Assembly (NCBI GenBank): GCA_023442465.1
Contig: JAEZZQ010000007.1
Span: 62,001 to 126,000 of the forward strand
Direction of reading: 5' to 3'
Length of the DNA: 64,000 nt
From: Bacillota bacterium
GTDB taxonomy: Bacteria; Bacillota; Clostridia; Lachnospirales; Lachnospiraceae
The translations under genes were made by a program, and so were the position numbers. This document shows positions 33,693 through 41,501 of the stretch, in pieces; the stretch's first letter is position 1; each line of letters begins with the position of its first letter. The notes under the pieces are model-generated. The model worked only from the letters and a program-made list of their open reading frames with translations. It made no database searches and was not told the DNA's origin.

Positions 33693-33820
33693 GATATGTA
33701 CTCCTCTTTATTTTCGTTAAATTGCCGCTCTATGGCTTAAGCCTACAAAAAAGAGGGTATATCCGTATGGTATCCTTAATGCGGCATGTTGACCATCATC
33801 CAATCATTGGAAGTAAATTG

Positions 33821-34363
33821 TTAACTGCATACATCTCCTTCGATTTTCCATTCATCCATTTCCTCACTAATAGGAACAAACCCAAACTTTTCGTACATTT
33901 TAACCGCTTTGTCGTTGCAGGCAGCAACCGTCAAAACAATCGGCGTACGATGCGTTTGTTGAAGTTTCGCCACAATAAAATTCAATAACTTCTTCCCGTA
34001 ACCTTTGCCCTGTGACTGCGGGGTAATCATCACTCTCTCGACTTCATAAAAATTTTCCTCTTCGTTATGATAAACCCTAATACTTCCGACAAGCTCATCG
34101 TTCTCGAGCCAAAGATACGTTTCACGTTTTTTAACTTCATCAAGCGGAAAAAACTGACGTATATTGCTATGTAATTTCTGCAATAAATCGGCGAAAGTAT
34201 CATTTCCAATTTTTTGATATATATCGTAATATTTTTCTTCAAACAAAGTCAACTTAGGCTCTAAATCTGAAGTAACAGCTCCTCCTCTATACTCCATCTT
34301 TATAAACCAGGCATAGACAATACCGTTTTCTTCGTCAATTCGATATGGATAATTTGCCTTCAA
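33821..34363 (-). CDS. GNAT family N-acetyltransferase
   Basis: The ~180-residue protein has a GNAT fold in the second half: VERVMITPQSQGKGYGKKLLNFIV (acetyl-CoA pyrophosphate loop Q-x-x-G-x-G) and NDKAVKMYEKFGFVPI. The first 70 residues are an extra domain with no recognised match. I prefer a TTG start at 34363 because AAAGGAG lies 8 nt upstream; an ATG ten codons further up has no such site. The substrate is unknown. Confidence 0.8.
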   Translation of the reverse strand: MKANYPYRIDEENGIVYAWFIKMEYRGGAVTSDLEPKLTLFEEKYYDIYQKIGNDTFADLLQKLHSNIRQFFPLDEVKKRETYLWLENDELVGSIRVYHNEEENFYEVERVMITPQSQGKGYGKKLLNFIVAKLQQTHRTPIVLTVAACNDKAVKMYEKFGFVPISEEMDEWKIEGDVCS

Positions 34364-34642
34364 GCTTTTTTCTCCTTTAATATGTACGTTCAAATCATAT
34401 TCACTGCTAATCCCTCTGACATCCGCTCATATTTTTAGCAACCCCGCCGCTTAATCCTTGATTTTTTATAACACAGCTATATTGATCATAATATAGCAGC
34501 CTCACTTCCTAGATGTATTATTTAATAAAATGAAAGCCCTCCGGCATAATATGCAGCCTGACAGCATCTCTGTAAGGAATCCTTTATCAACATTATCAAC
34601 AATCGAATATTTTTATTTATCCATTTCGCAAGAAAATCGCAT

Positions 34643-35983
34643 CTATCTCCCAACAATCAATTCCGTAATCTTGCGTATTTCTAAAGGAGATAACCCTATC
34701 CCTCTAAAGTAATTATCCGTATTACCGAACCTCTCCCTAAACAATTTCAAAAAGCTTTCCATATATCTTTCATTTGGTGTTACAATATTCATATCCAATT
34801 CCGGAAAATTCTTATGTACCAAGTCCAATCGTTCTTGTCCGTACTCCTTAGTTAGAACATAATTTTCAATAATATCCTCATCCTTTACTCTTACATGGTT
34901 TAAGAGTATAGCAGACACAACTCCTGTTCTATCCTTTCCTGCAGTGCAATGAAACAGCACACCACCATCAGAACGAGCGATATGCTTAAATACTTCTGCT
35001 ATATTAGCCGCACATGCAATATGCAAATAACTTACCGGTACTGCTTCAACCGATTCCGGCACACCACTTCCTTCATCAATGGGACAATTATAATAATCAA
35101 TATCTTTAGCATTTGCAAATCCACTTGGTTTACTTATCACATCTTTCTCGCCACGCAAATCAATTACTGTTGTAATTTTATGTTCTTTCATAAAAAGTAA
35201 ATCCTCTTCACAAGAATAACTTTGAACATCACTTCTAATTAAGCAATTCCATTTTGTTACCTTTCCATCTTTCGTTTTGTATCCACCTAAGTCCCTTGTA
35301 TTTTCTGTTGTTATCAGCAAACTTTTATCTTTATTTTTCCATGCATAAGAATATTCATCTACAACAGTTTTTCCATTTCTTAATGCATGTATTTCATCCG
35401 TACATATATCTGCAGCTTTACTAATAAATTCGTTTGCCATAGCTTTTGTAAAGAAAAGAGCTTCCCCTGAATACTTATCGTTATAATCTCTTCGCAAATC
35501 TTTTATCATTCTGCCAACATCAAATGAATACAGTAAATAAACCTTTTCCTTCCAAAGGCTTTCTACTATTTCTATATCATTTTTAATACTGTAATTCCCT
35601 ATGACATATTGATCGATCAAAAGATAATCCTGATGCAGCTTTTCACTATTGGCTGAAATCGAGGGATTGCACATATATTCTTCGTATACCAGCCTACGGA
35701 AAATCAAATCCTGTATCAAATGTAAATAGTAGCCTAAGTACATTTCATTATCTTTTAATTCCTTTTTAAACTCATATCTGAATTTCGTCAAATCATAGGT
35801 TTTCTTACTGCCTCCACACACAAGAATCTTTAAATGACTATCTGCTTTACATGTCTCAGCCGTATATGCATCCGGAAGTAACATACCTAATCTGAACTGA
35901 TTCGTATCTTTTATTTTTACTTGCTCTATTATTTTTTGTGCTACTGCTAAATGAAGTATTCTTGATTCCATTCTATTTATCAT
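34643..35983 (-). CDS. fusion of phospholipase-C-like domain and tyrosine-type phosphatase
   Basis: The ~446-residue protein joins two parts. Residues 1-200 resemble the zinc-dependent phospholipase C/nuclease helical fold: RILHLAVAQKI near the start, FRLGMLLPDAY, DSHLK and YLGYYLHLIQDLIFRRL place His/Asp where metal ligands are expected. Residues about 220-446 are a Y_phosphatase3-type tyrosine/dual-specificity phosphatase: ENTRDLGGYKTKDG, RSDVQS, VIDLRGEKDV and the catalytic P-loop HCTAGKDRTG (Cys about 346). There is no signal peptide. The phosphatase part alone is common in Firmicutes; the joined form is unusual. The start was set at ATG 35983 after GTGGAAAG. Confidence 0.75.
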   Translation of the reverse strand: MINRMESRILHLAVAQKIIEQVKIKDTNQFRLGMLLPDAYTAETCKADSHLKILVCGGSKKTYDLTKFRYEFKKELKDNEMYLGYYLHLIQDLIFRRLVYEEYMCNPSISANSEKLHQDYLLIDQYVIGNYSIKNDIEIVESLWKEKVYLLYSFDVGRMIKDLRRDYNDKYSGEALFFTKAMANEFISKAADICTDEIHALRNGKTVVDEYSYAWKNKDKSLLITTENTRDLGGYKTKDGKVTKWNCLIRSDVQSYSCEEDLLFMKEHKITTVIDLRGEKDVISKPSGFANAKDIDYYNCPIDEGSGVPESVEAVPVSYLHIACAANIAEVFKHIARSDGGVLFHCTAGKDRTGVVSAILLNHVRVKDEDIIENYVLTKEYGQERLDLVHKNFPELDMNIVTPNERYMESFLKLFRERFGNTDNYFRGIGLSPLEIRKITELIVGR

Positions 35984-36191
35984 CTTTCCACTTCGCAATA
36001 TTACAGTAACACCGCACTTTCTATATGCCTTGTTACTGCATTTCCGATAAATGCCTCATCGGTACCTTTACGCCAGGGTATATCTTAAAAAATCATATTT
36101 TTTCAGCCTATAACTTTTTTGATATAATCATTTTACTCATTATAGCACAGCAATTTATATCTTTCGATGCTTTGTTGAGAGGAAAACGTTA

Positions 36192-36269
36192 ATGTTTGGG
36201 AATAAAGCACTGAAACGGCGCATTCTGCGAAATCCGACGGTTGGTGCGGTTTGCATTATTGATAATTGA
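36192..36269 (+). other. possible 25-codon open frame
   Basis: GAGGAAAACGTTA precedes an ATG that opens 25 codons (product begins FGNKALKRRILRNPTVG and ends in IIDN). It may be a small gene or the start of a lost one. The rest of 35984-36301 holds no other feature I can support. Confidence 0.2.
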
Positions 36270-36301
36270 CAGGCTTTCATAAGTTTTGCCTGATAGCCAA
36301 T

Positions 36302-37576
36302 TTACCGGAATGCCTGCATTTTCAAATTTCGGACAGCATGTCTAAAAAACTCCAACTCCTTCTCTCTATCCTGATCACTCATAAAATGATAGGAGACAGC
36401 CATTCCATCTTCCATGGTCGAAACGCCGATTATATGTTTTGCATAAGACACAACCGGGGGAATAAACAATCCATTTTTTAAACCATATATTCCATAAGTA
36501 TTAGGAATATCAAGTTTCGTCAAATTCGTAATTCCGAGTTCTCTCGTTTTCCCTCCTGAATATCCCATGAGCCTCGCGAGTTTCTGCGTTGTTCTATTTT
36601 CATAAAGGCCATAGGTATGTAGTAAAACAGAATCAATCAGGCTCGGAGTAAATAATGGTATAAATCGAAGAATAAAGTATTTCATAACTGGTTTCCTCAG
36701 TTTATAAAGCACTTTTTTATGAACAATCTTTGCATTTTCATCAAAGGCTATTTTATCAGAAAACAAATGATCCACGCTAATTCCGGTCGCTTGATTTGAA
36801 ATTGATTTATTCTTATCCATCCTAATATTGACAGCCATTCCTATGGTTTCATTCTTCCTGTCTGCTTCCAAAAATGCCGTCGCAATATAGCTGTTAACGG
36901 AGACTCCTATCTTCTTTGCATAAGCATGGATCCTGTTTATTTCCTCCGGTAAAAAACGCTCAAATACGATTTCCGAACTACGTTCCTTCCAATAAACCTC
37001 ATGTATCTTATAATAATCATCCCAATCAAAAGTTTTACCGGTATATTTCCATTTTTTATTTAAAATATATACATAAAGTTTTAAAAATAAGGGCAATTCA
37101 GATTTTTCAGGCATGGATTTATTTGAAATCAGCTGCATGGGCTTATATCCCAACTGCTCACCGGAAAGGGCAGTCATTACATCCTCAATAAAATAGGTGA
37201 CCGCCTTACCGTCACCAACCAAATGATGCGCCATAATGAGCAAGAAAATATCTTCTTCCTCAACATTCACAAATACTCTCATCAATTCGCCCTGATCAAT
37301 GGCAAAGGTTACTTTTTCATTTTGCCTGATGATACTCTTCCAATCATCCTTAATGATATCCACCTTACAGCCGCTTTCCGGCATTTGCTCATAATATGCA
37401 TCGCCGTTTTTATCATATACAATTCTGGACATGGTAGCTTCATTTGCAGAAAACGCAGTTTTTATCGCAGATACCAAGTCATCCAAAGCCGGATTCCCCG
37501 TAATTTGCACCAGAAATTGAATATAAATATTTGGATCCAATAAATTTGTCCGTTCAGAATATATACGATGTTTCAT
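36302..37576 (-). CDS. condensation-domain-like acyltransferase
   Basis: The 424-residue protein has the two-lobed chloramphenicol-acetyltransferase/condensation fold with the active-site motif HHLVGDG (second His catalytic) at about residue 117 and the later ITNLTKLDIPNTYG-like latch segment. It is a stand-alone domain without carrier proteins, as in alcohol acyltransferases and wax-ester-type or glycolipid acyltransferases. AGGAGAGA precedes the ATG. It is the third gene of a TetR - SDR - acyltransferase operon (gap to SDR 14 bp), so a reduced alcohol made by the SDR could be its acceptor; that is inference. Confidence 0.8.
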   Translation of the reverse strand: MKHRIYSERTNLLDPNIYIQFLVQITGNPALDDLVSAIKTAFSANEATMSRIVYDKNGDAYYEQMPESGCKVDIIKDDWKSIIRQNEKVTFAIDQGELMRVFVNVEEEDIFLLIMAHHLVGDGKAVTYFIEDVMTALSGEQLGYKPMQLISNKSMPEKSELPLFLKLYVYILNKKWKYTGKTFDWDDYYKIHEVYWKERSSEIVFERFLPEEINRIHAYAKKIGVSVNSYIATAFLEADRKNETIGMAVNIRMDKNKSISNQATGISVDHLFSDKIAFDENAKIVHKKVLYKLRKPVMKYFILRFIPLFTPSLIDSVLLHTYGLYENRTTQKLARLMGYSGGKTRELGITNLTKLDIPNTYGIYGLKNGLFIPPVVSYAKHIIGVSTMEDGMAVSYHFMSDQDREKELEFFRHAVRNLKMQAFR

Positions 37577-37590
37577 TCTCTCCTACCTAT

Positions 37591-38355
37591 CTAAATATAT
37601 TGCTTTATTTTATGAACCCATGTATTCATAATCACCTTTTGAGGAAATATCTTTGCCAGCATATGCAAGTATTTCACATAAAGTGTACAAACGGACATAT
37701 CTTTTCCCCGTTTGGCATCCTTCAGCGCTTTTATGGCAACTCTATCCGGCGTCACAATGCCGGAAAATTTAATTCGTTTCCCATTGACTTCCTTCATCAG
37801 CAGATCTGTATCAACCCAACTTGGGCAAACAGCAGTTGATGTAATCCCGGTTCCCCTCAGTTCCACATTTAATGACCTGGAATAAGTTCTTTCAAAAACT
37901 TTTGTGGCTGCATATAGGTTAAGGTAGGGTAATGGCTGAAAAGAGGATGCGGACGAAATGTTCAGTATCCTGCTTCCCTCTATCATATAGGGGACACATA
38001 ATGTACATAAAACAGCAAGCGCGCAGCAATTGATATTAATTGTATCCGTTATTTCCTCAACGGTAAAGTCCTGATAGGATCCCATCTTTGCAAGGCCGGC
38101 ATTGTTAATCAAGTACGCTATGACCGGTTTTTGATTTTCCAGCAATTTTCCTATAGAAAGTAGTTCTTCTGACTTTGATAAGTCCTTTGGCATAATGATT
38201 ATCTTATCCCCTAATTCATTCCTCAATGCTGTAAGCTTCTCTTGATTTCTGGCTACAGCCCAGATTTCATCTACTTCTTCCCGCAGCATCAGCTTCGTAA
38301 ATTCTCTTCCTATCCCGCCACTGGCTCCTGTTATAATTGCAATTCTTTTGCCCAT
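37591..38355 (-). CDS. short-chain dehydrogenase/reductase
   Basis: The ~254-residue enzyme is a classical SDR: TGASGGIG (NAD(P) binding), NNAGLAKMG, the serine in LNISSASSF, and the catalytic YAATK. PSWVDTDL follows where cofactor specificity and substrate loop lie. The C-terminal ~30 residues are hydrophobic and basic (VKYLHMLAKIFPQKVIMNTWVHKIKQ), consistent with loose membrane contact, as in lipid-acting SDRs. I chose the ATG at 38355 after GAGGAAGAGT. Middle gene of the TetR operon. Confidence 0.87.
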   Translation of the reverse strand: MGKRIAIITGASGGIGREFTKLMLREEVDEIWAVARNQEKLTALRNELGDKIIIMPKDLSKSEELLSIGKLLENQKPVIAYLINNAGLAKMGSYQDFTVEEITDTININCCALAVLCTLCVPYMIEGSRILNISSASSFQPLPYLNLYAATKVFERTYSRSLNVELRGTGITSTAVCPSWVDTDLLMKEVNGKRIKFSGIVTPDRVAIKALKDAKRGKDMSVCTLYVKYLHMLAKIFPQKVIMNTWVHKIKQYI

Positions 38356-38371
38356 ACTCTTCCTCACAATC

Positions 38372-38971
38372 TTATTGTTTCAATACAGTCCGTTCTAAAT
38401 CTTCCGAATTAATTATTTCATACTTTGTTGTAAATAGCTTCTTCAAGGAGTAAAGATAAACCACACCCCAATAGTAATCTGCCAGCTTTAAGGGATTTCC
38501 GGAAACAATGCTGCCTTCCTTTTGCCCCTGCTCGATTATTTTAGTCATATATTTATATAGTTGCGACTGATAAGTTGTTCCATATGTAGAATTCCCCCCA
38601 TCTTGTTCTAAGAGAATCTGTGTATTTAAAGCAATCATTCCGGCAAAAAGATCATCTTCTTGCAACTGACGTAATACTTCTTTCGTCAGCTTATGTATCT
38701 TCTGTTTGGCGGATATCGGGAGATTCGCAAGAAGCTTTACCTGGCTGATATCCTTTTCTCTATTGATCATCTTATGAATTTCCTGAAACAACTTATCCTT
38801 AGATTCAAAATAGACATATATCGTCCCTTGCCCGATTCCGATATACTTGGACAAGTCGCTGATTTTTGTTCCTGAAAATCCGTTCTTAGCAAAGTAAAGT
38901 ATGGATTTCTGCAGGATTTTATTTCTCATGTCTGCTCTAATTTCTTCACAGCGTTCCGGCGATTTCGGCAT
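38372..38971 (-). CDS. TetR family transcriptional regulator
   Basis: The ~199-residue protein has a TetR helix-turn-helix (KSILYFAKNGFSGTKISDLSKYIGIGQGTIYVYFESKDKLF). I chose the ATG at 38971 after AAGGAGAAGTC; the longer frame would run across the operator. A palindrome directly upstream and the two following enzyme genes make it the repressor of this operon. Confidence 0.9.
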   Translation of the reverse strand: MPKSPERCEEIRADMRNKILQKSILYFAKNGFSGTKISDLSKYIGIGQGTIYVYFESKDKLFQEIHKMINREKDISQVKLLANLPISAKQKIHKLTKEVLRQLQEDDLFAGMIALNTQILLEQDGGNSTYGTTYQSQLYKYMTKIIEQGQKEGSIVSGNPLKLADYYWGVVYLYSLKKLFTTKYEIINSEDLERTVLKQ

Positions 38972-38985
38972 GACTTCTCCTTTTA

Positions 38986-39007
38986 TGAATGAATATTTGT
39001 TCATTCA
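38986..39007 (-). promoter_or_regulatory. TetR operator
   Basis: TGAATGAA (38986-38993) and TTCATTCA (39000-39007) are perfect inverted arms around a 6-bp centre, 15 bp before the TetR start. The TGAATGAA arm is common for fatty-acid-type TetR regulators. Confidence 0.75.
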
Positions 39008-39092
39008 TAGTTTATAGGAAAATACTGGTATATGTCAAGCAGAACTTGGAAAAAGTAAGTGCCGCTTTAATGCTATATGTGTCTATAAATTG

Positions 39093-39707
39093 CTACCATA
39101 TAAAAGGTAACAAACGATAGGTATGCTTTTTGTAATCAATAAATTCTTTGCCAAAATGCTTTATTAATACTTTTTCTTCAACGTAAATTCTAGCGGAGTA
39201 GCAAACTAAAGATAAAACAAACACAATAGACAGCGCAATCACATTTCTTAAACAGATTGCTGTACCTAATAAGCTGCATATACTGCCCGTATACGCAGGA
39301 TTTCTTACATTTTGATAGATTCCGGTCGTAATAAGGTGCTGTGTTTCCGCTGTCTGTACGGATAAGGTAAACGCTCTTTTTAATGTTAATACTGCCCATA
39401 AGCGAATCGTTATTCCTGCCAGCATTAATACAACTCCAAAATATGAAAATATAACTGGTAATTTCAAATTGCGAAAACCAGCAGGGATATTATTTGCAAC
39501 CATATAAAAGCTTATAAAGATACACATATAAAAATTAAACATTAACATCCATTTGGTACCTTTATCTGTTTTATTAATTTTTTCTGTACCTGTACTTTTT
39601 TGGTATGTATAAAAAGATATAAATAATTCTGCCATCAACATTAGTACTAAAGATGAATAAAACATATAAAATAAGCCTAGATTAGAAAACTTCGATGGAT
39701 CACCCAT
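39093..39707 (-). CDS. isoprenylcysteine methyltransferase-like (ICMT/PEMT fold) membrane protein
   Basis: The 204-residue membrane protein has about five helices and the ICMT/phospholipid methyltransferase signature near the C terminus: TTGIYQNVRNPAYTG, then YVEEKVLIKHFGKEFIDYKKHTYRLLPF, which binds SAM. It probably methylates a lipid or lipophilic small molecule. GAAGGGAGAGATAAG precedes the ATG, and it overlaps the DUF3021 gene by 8 nt. It is the last of a LytTR - DUF3021 - methyltransferase operon. Confidence 0.82.
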   Translation of the reverse strand: MGDPSKFSNLGLFYMFYSSLVLMLMAELFISFYTYQKSTGTEKINKTDKGTKWMLMFNFYMCIFISFYMVANNIPAGFRNLKLPVIFSYFGVVLMLAGITIRLWAVLTLKRAFTLSVQTAETQHLITTGIYQNVRNPAYTGSICSLLGTAICLRNVIALSIVFVLSLVCYSARIYVEEKVLIKHFGKEFIDYKKHTYRLLPFIW

Positions 39708-40122
39708 TCTTATCTCTCCCTTCTTCCAGTAAACGGTTCATTTCTGCAACACTGTCTTTTTCTATACAATAAAAATAAAGATGAATTCCGACCATTACGG
39801 AGAAGTATGCCACAGAACAGAGTATTATATTGATAGCGCTCATCCCGATCCATCTGAACTTAATAGCAAAAATCATAGTTACAGGATATATCAGCACGCT
39901 TTCTGTAATGAAATGACTAATATAGGTTTTAAAATTAATTCTTCCGATCAACTCATCCAGGATGCAGGTAAGAATTAAATATCCAACCACTTCAAAAGCA
40001 AACAAAACAAAAATGTCTTGCTTTTCCCCTAAAATCCTTCTTACAATTCCTGCCAATAGAATGATTGCCGTAAAAGACATTGAAATTGCAGGAAGATATG
40101 TTTTTAATACCTTATGCACCAT
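39700..40122 (-). CDS. DUF3021 family membrane protein
   Basis: The 140-residue protein has four hydrophobic segments (ISMSFTAIILLAGIVRRI; VLFAFEVVGYLILTCILDEL; SVLIYPVTMIFAIKF; MSAINIILCSVAYFSVMVGIHLYFY). DUF3021 proteins are encoded beside short LytTR regulators and are thought to act as membrane partners or inhibitors of them. AGGAGAGAAT precedes the ATG, and it overlaps the LytTR gene by 11 nt, so the two are translationally coupled. Confidence 0.82.
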   Translation of the reverse strand: MVHKVLKTYLPAISMSFTAIILLAGIVRRILGEKQDIFVLFAFEVVGYLILTCILDELIGRINFKTYISHFITESVLIYPVTMIFAIKFRWIGMSAINIILCSVAYFSVMVGIHLYFYCIEKDSVAEMNRLLEEGRDKNG

Positions 40123-40561
40123 ATTCTCTCCTAATCCTTTCTTTTAAGATCGCAATATATCTCCTTGATACGAGCAGATGTTCCCCATTTAACAGTTCCA
40201 CCTTAATCCTATGATTCGGATATGGTTTTAAACTTTTCAGCATAGAGATATTTAATAATAGTGATTTTCCAATTCTTATAACTGTCGTTCCTTCTAATGT
40301 TCTTTCAATTGTTTGAATAGTTTTTCGGCTCTCATACACATCGTTATCCAAATAGATAAATGTCTTTCTATCAGTTGTTTCAATATAATAAACTTGTTCT
40401 AAAGGAATCTTGTATACTTTATCTTTTTTGAATCCTTCTATCACAAAATCATATTGTCTTATATATTGTATCATTTGAGTAATTCTTTCTGTCATCTCAG
40501 AATACTTTATTTCTATCTCTGTTTCCTGTAATTCCTTTTTATGTTGCAACATTAACTTCAA
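40112..40561 (-). CDS. LytTR-domain DNA-binding regulator without receiver domain
   Basis: The 149-residue protein is mostly a LytTR domain (residues about 50-149: YKIPLEQVYYIETTDRKTFIYLDNDVYESRKTIQTIERTL, RIGKSLLLNISMLKSLKPYPNHRIKVELLNGEHLLVSRRYI). The first 50 residues are helical; no REC domain is present. It starts with TTG at 40561 after GGAGGTG. Such regulators act with their DUF3021 partner and often control the operon itself. Confidence 0.87.
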   Translation of the reverse strand: MKLMLQHKKELQETEIEIKYSEMTERITQMIQYIRQYDFVIEGFKKDKVYKIPLEQVYYIETTDRKTFIYLDNDVYESRKTIQTIERTLEGTTVIRIGKSLLLNISMLKSLKPYPNHRIKVELLNGEHLLVSRRYIAILKERIRREYGA

Positions 40562-41012
40562 GGGAACACCTCCTTACATGATCAATATAAATCATTTCAT
40601 TTTCTTACTCAAGCGAATCTGCTTTAGATACCCTAAATGATGTTCTAAATACCCATAGGTTATATAAGGTTTCCTCTGGAATGTTACCTTTAACTCCGTC
40701 TATACTTGCATCATCTCACATAATTCAGTGCTTGTCTTTGCTTTAAATTATATTTGTTCCAGCAGGCAAACCGCCTCCTACATGTATCGAGTGTATAAAA
40801 AGACTGCCTCTTGAATGCCATTCAGGCGTTCTTTCAAGTATACCTTAATTTCCTTCATCAAGGGAAATATATTATCATTCTTTCATTTGTATACTTCTGC
40901 AATCAATGCCTATCCTTCATTATATTTGTCGAAATATGTAACAAATTGGCGCCTTGCGGAATATATTAAAGTGTAGATTATTTTACGAATGAAATAGAAA
41001 GGGGCGCAGATA
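40562..41012. other. intergenic stretch upstream of the surface-protein cluster
   Basis: It is AT-rich. Positions 40750-40830 contain CAGGCAAACCGCCTCCTACATG...CGAGTGT, resembling 338-362 at the left edge of the window. No coding sequence is convincing. The divergent promoters for the LytTR operon and the DUF4183 gene must lie here, but I could not fix a consensus. Confidence 0.4.
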
Positions 41013-41393
41013 ATGGCTGCACAATTATTTAAGCTCGCAATCGATGCTACTACTACCACTAATGTTGAAGTCAACCCAGAAATTGAAAGATATTTTTATC
41101 TGCTAGATGAAGATGACAGAACAGGAGGCGTTCTTACTATTCTGGCAACGAAATTTATAGATGATGCCGGCGATATCATGACCGGCAATCTTACGACTGC
41201 TACTACAGACAATGGATATTATCTGCTATTTATAAATGGTGTATTACAGCAATCCAGTCTATATACCGTTAGTACTGATGGTTCCCAGGTTACTGTTAAT
41301 GACGCAGCAACAATACCCGTTGGAGCTCCAATTACTCTAATTGTAACCAACTTTGTTCCAACCGCTGATTCTGACACCACAGTAACCACTTAA
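41013..41393 (+). CDS. single-domain DUF4183 protein
   Basis: The 126-residue protein is a single DUF4183 unit (YYLLFINGVLQQSSLYTVSTDGSQVTVNDAATIPVGAPITLIVTNF) with a short acidic leader (EVNPEIERYFYLLDEDDR) and a Thr-rich tail. It has no signal peptide or anchor. DUF4183 proteins in Bacilli and Clostridia are often found with spore-surface components, so export by mother-cell assembly rather than secretion is possible; that is inference. AGAAAGGGGCGCAGATA precedes the ATG and a terminator follows, so it is monocistronic. Confidence 0.8.
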   Translation: MAAQLFKLAIDATTTTNVEVNPEIERYFYLLDEDDRTGGVLTILATKFIDDAGDIMTGNLTTATTDNGYYLLFINGVLQQSSLYTVSTDGSQVTVNDAATIPVGAPITLIVTNFVPTADSDTTVTT

Positions 41394-41404
41394 TTATCAA
41401 ATTC

Positions 41405-41433
41405 GGGATGTGCTATCATTGCACATCCCTTTT
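41405..41433 (+). terminator. terminator after DUF4183 gene
   Basis: GGGATGTGC (41405-41413) pairs with GCACATCCC, followed by TTTTC. Confidence 0.8.
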
Positions 41434-41501
41434 CATCTATTACTTACTTCTTATACGATAAATAAGATAATAAAATATGTATTCACTTGAGGGCGGTCAC
41501 T

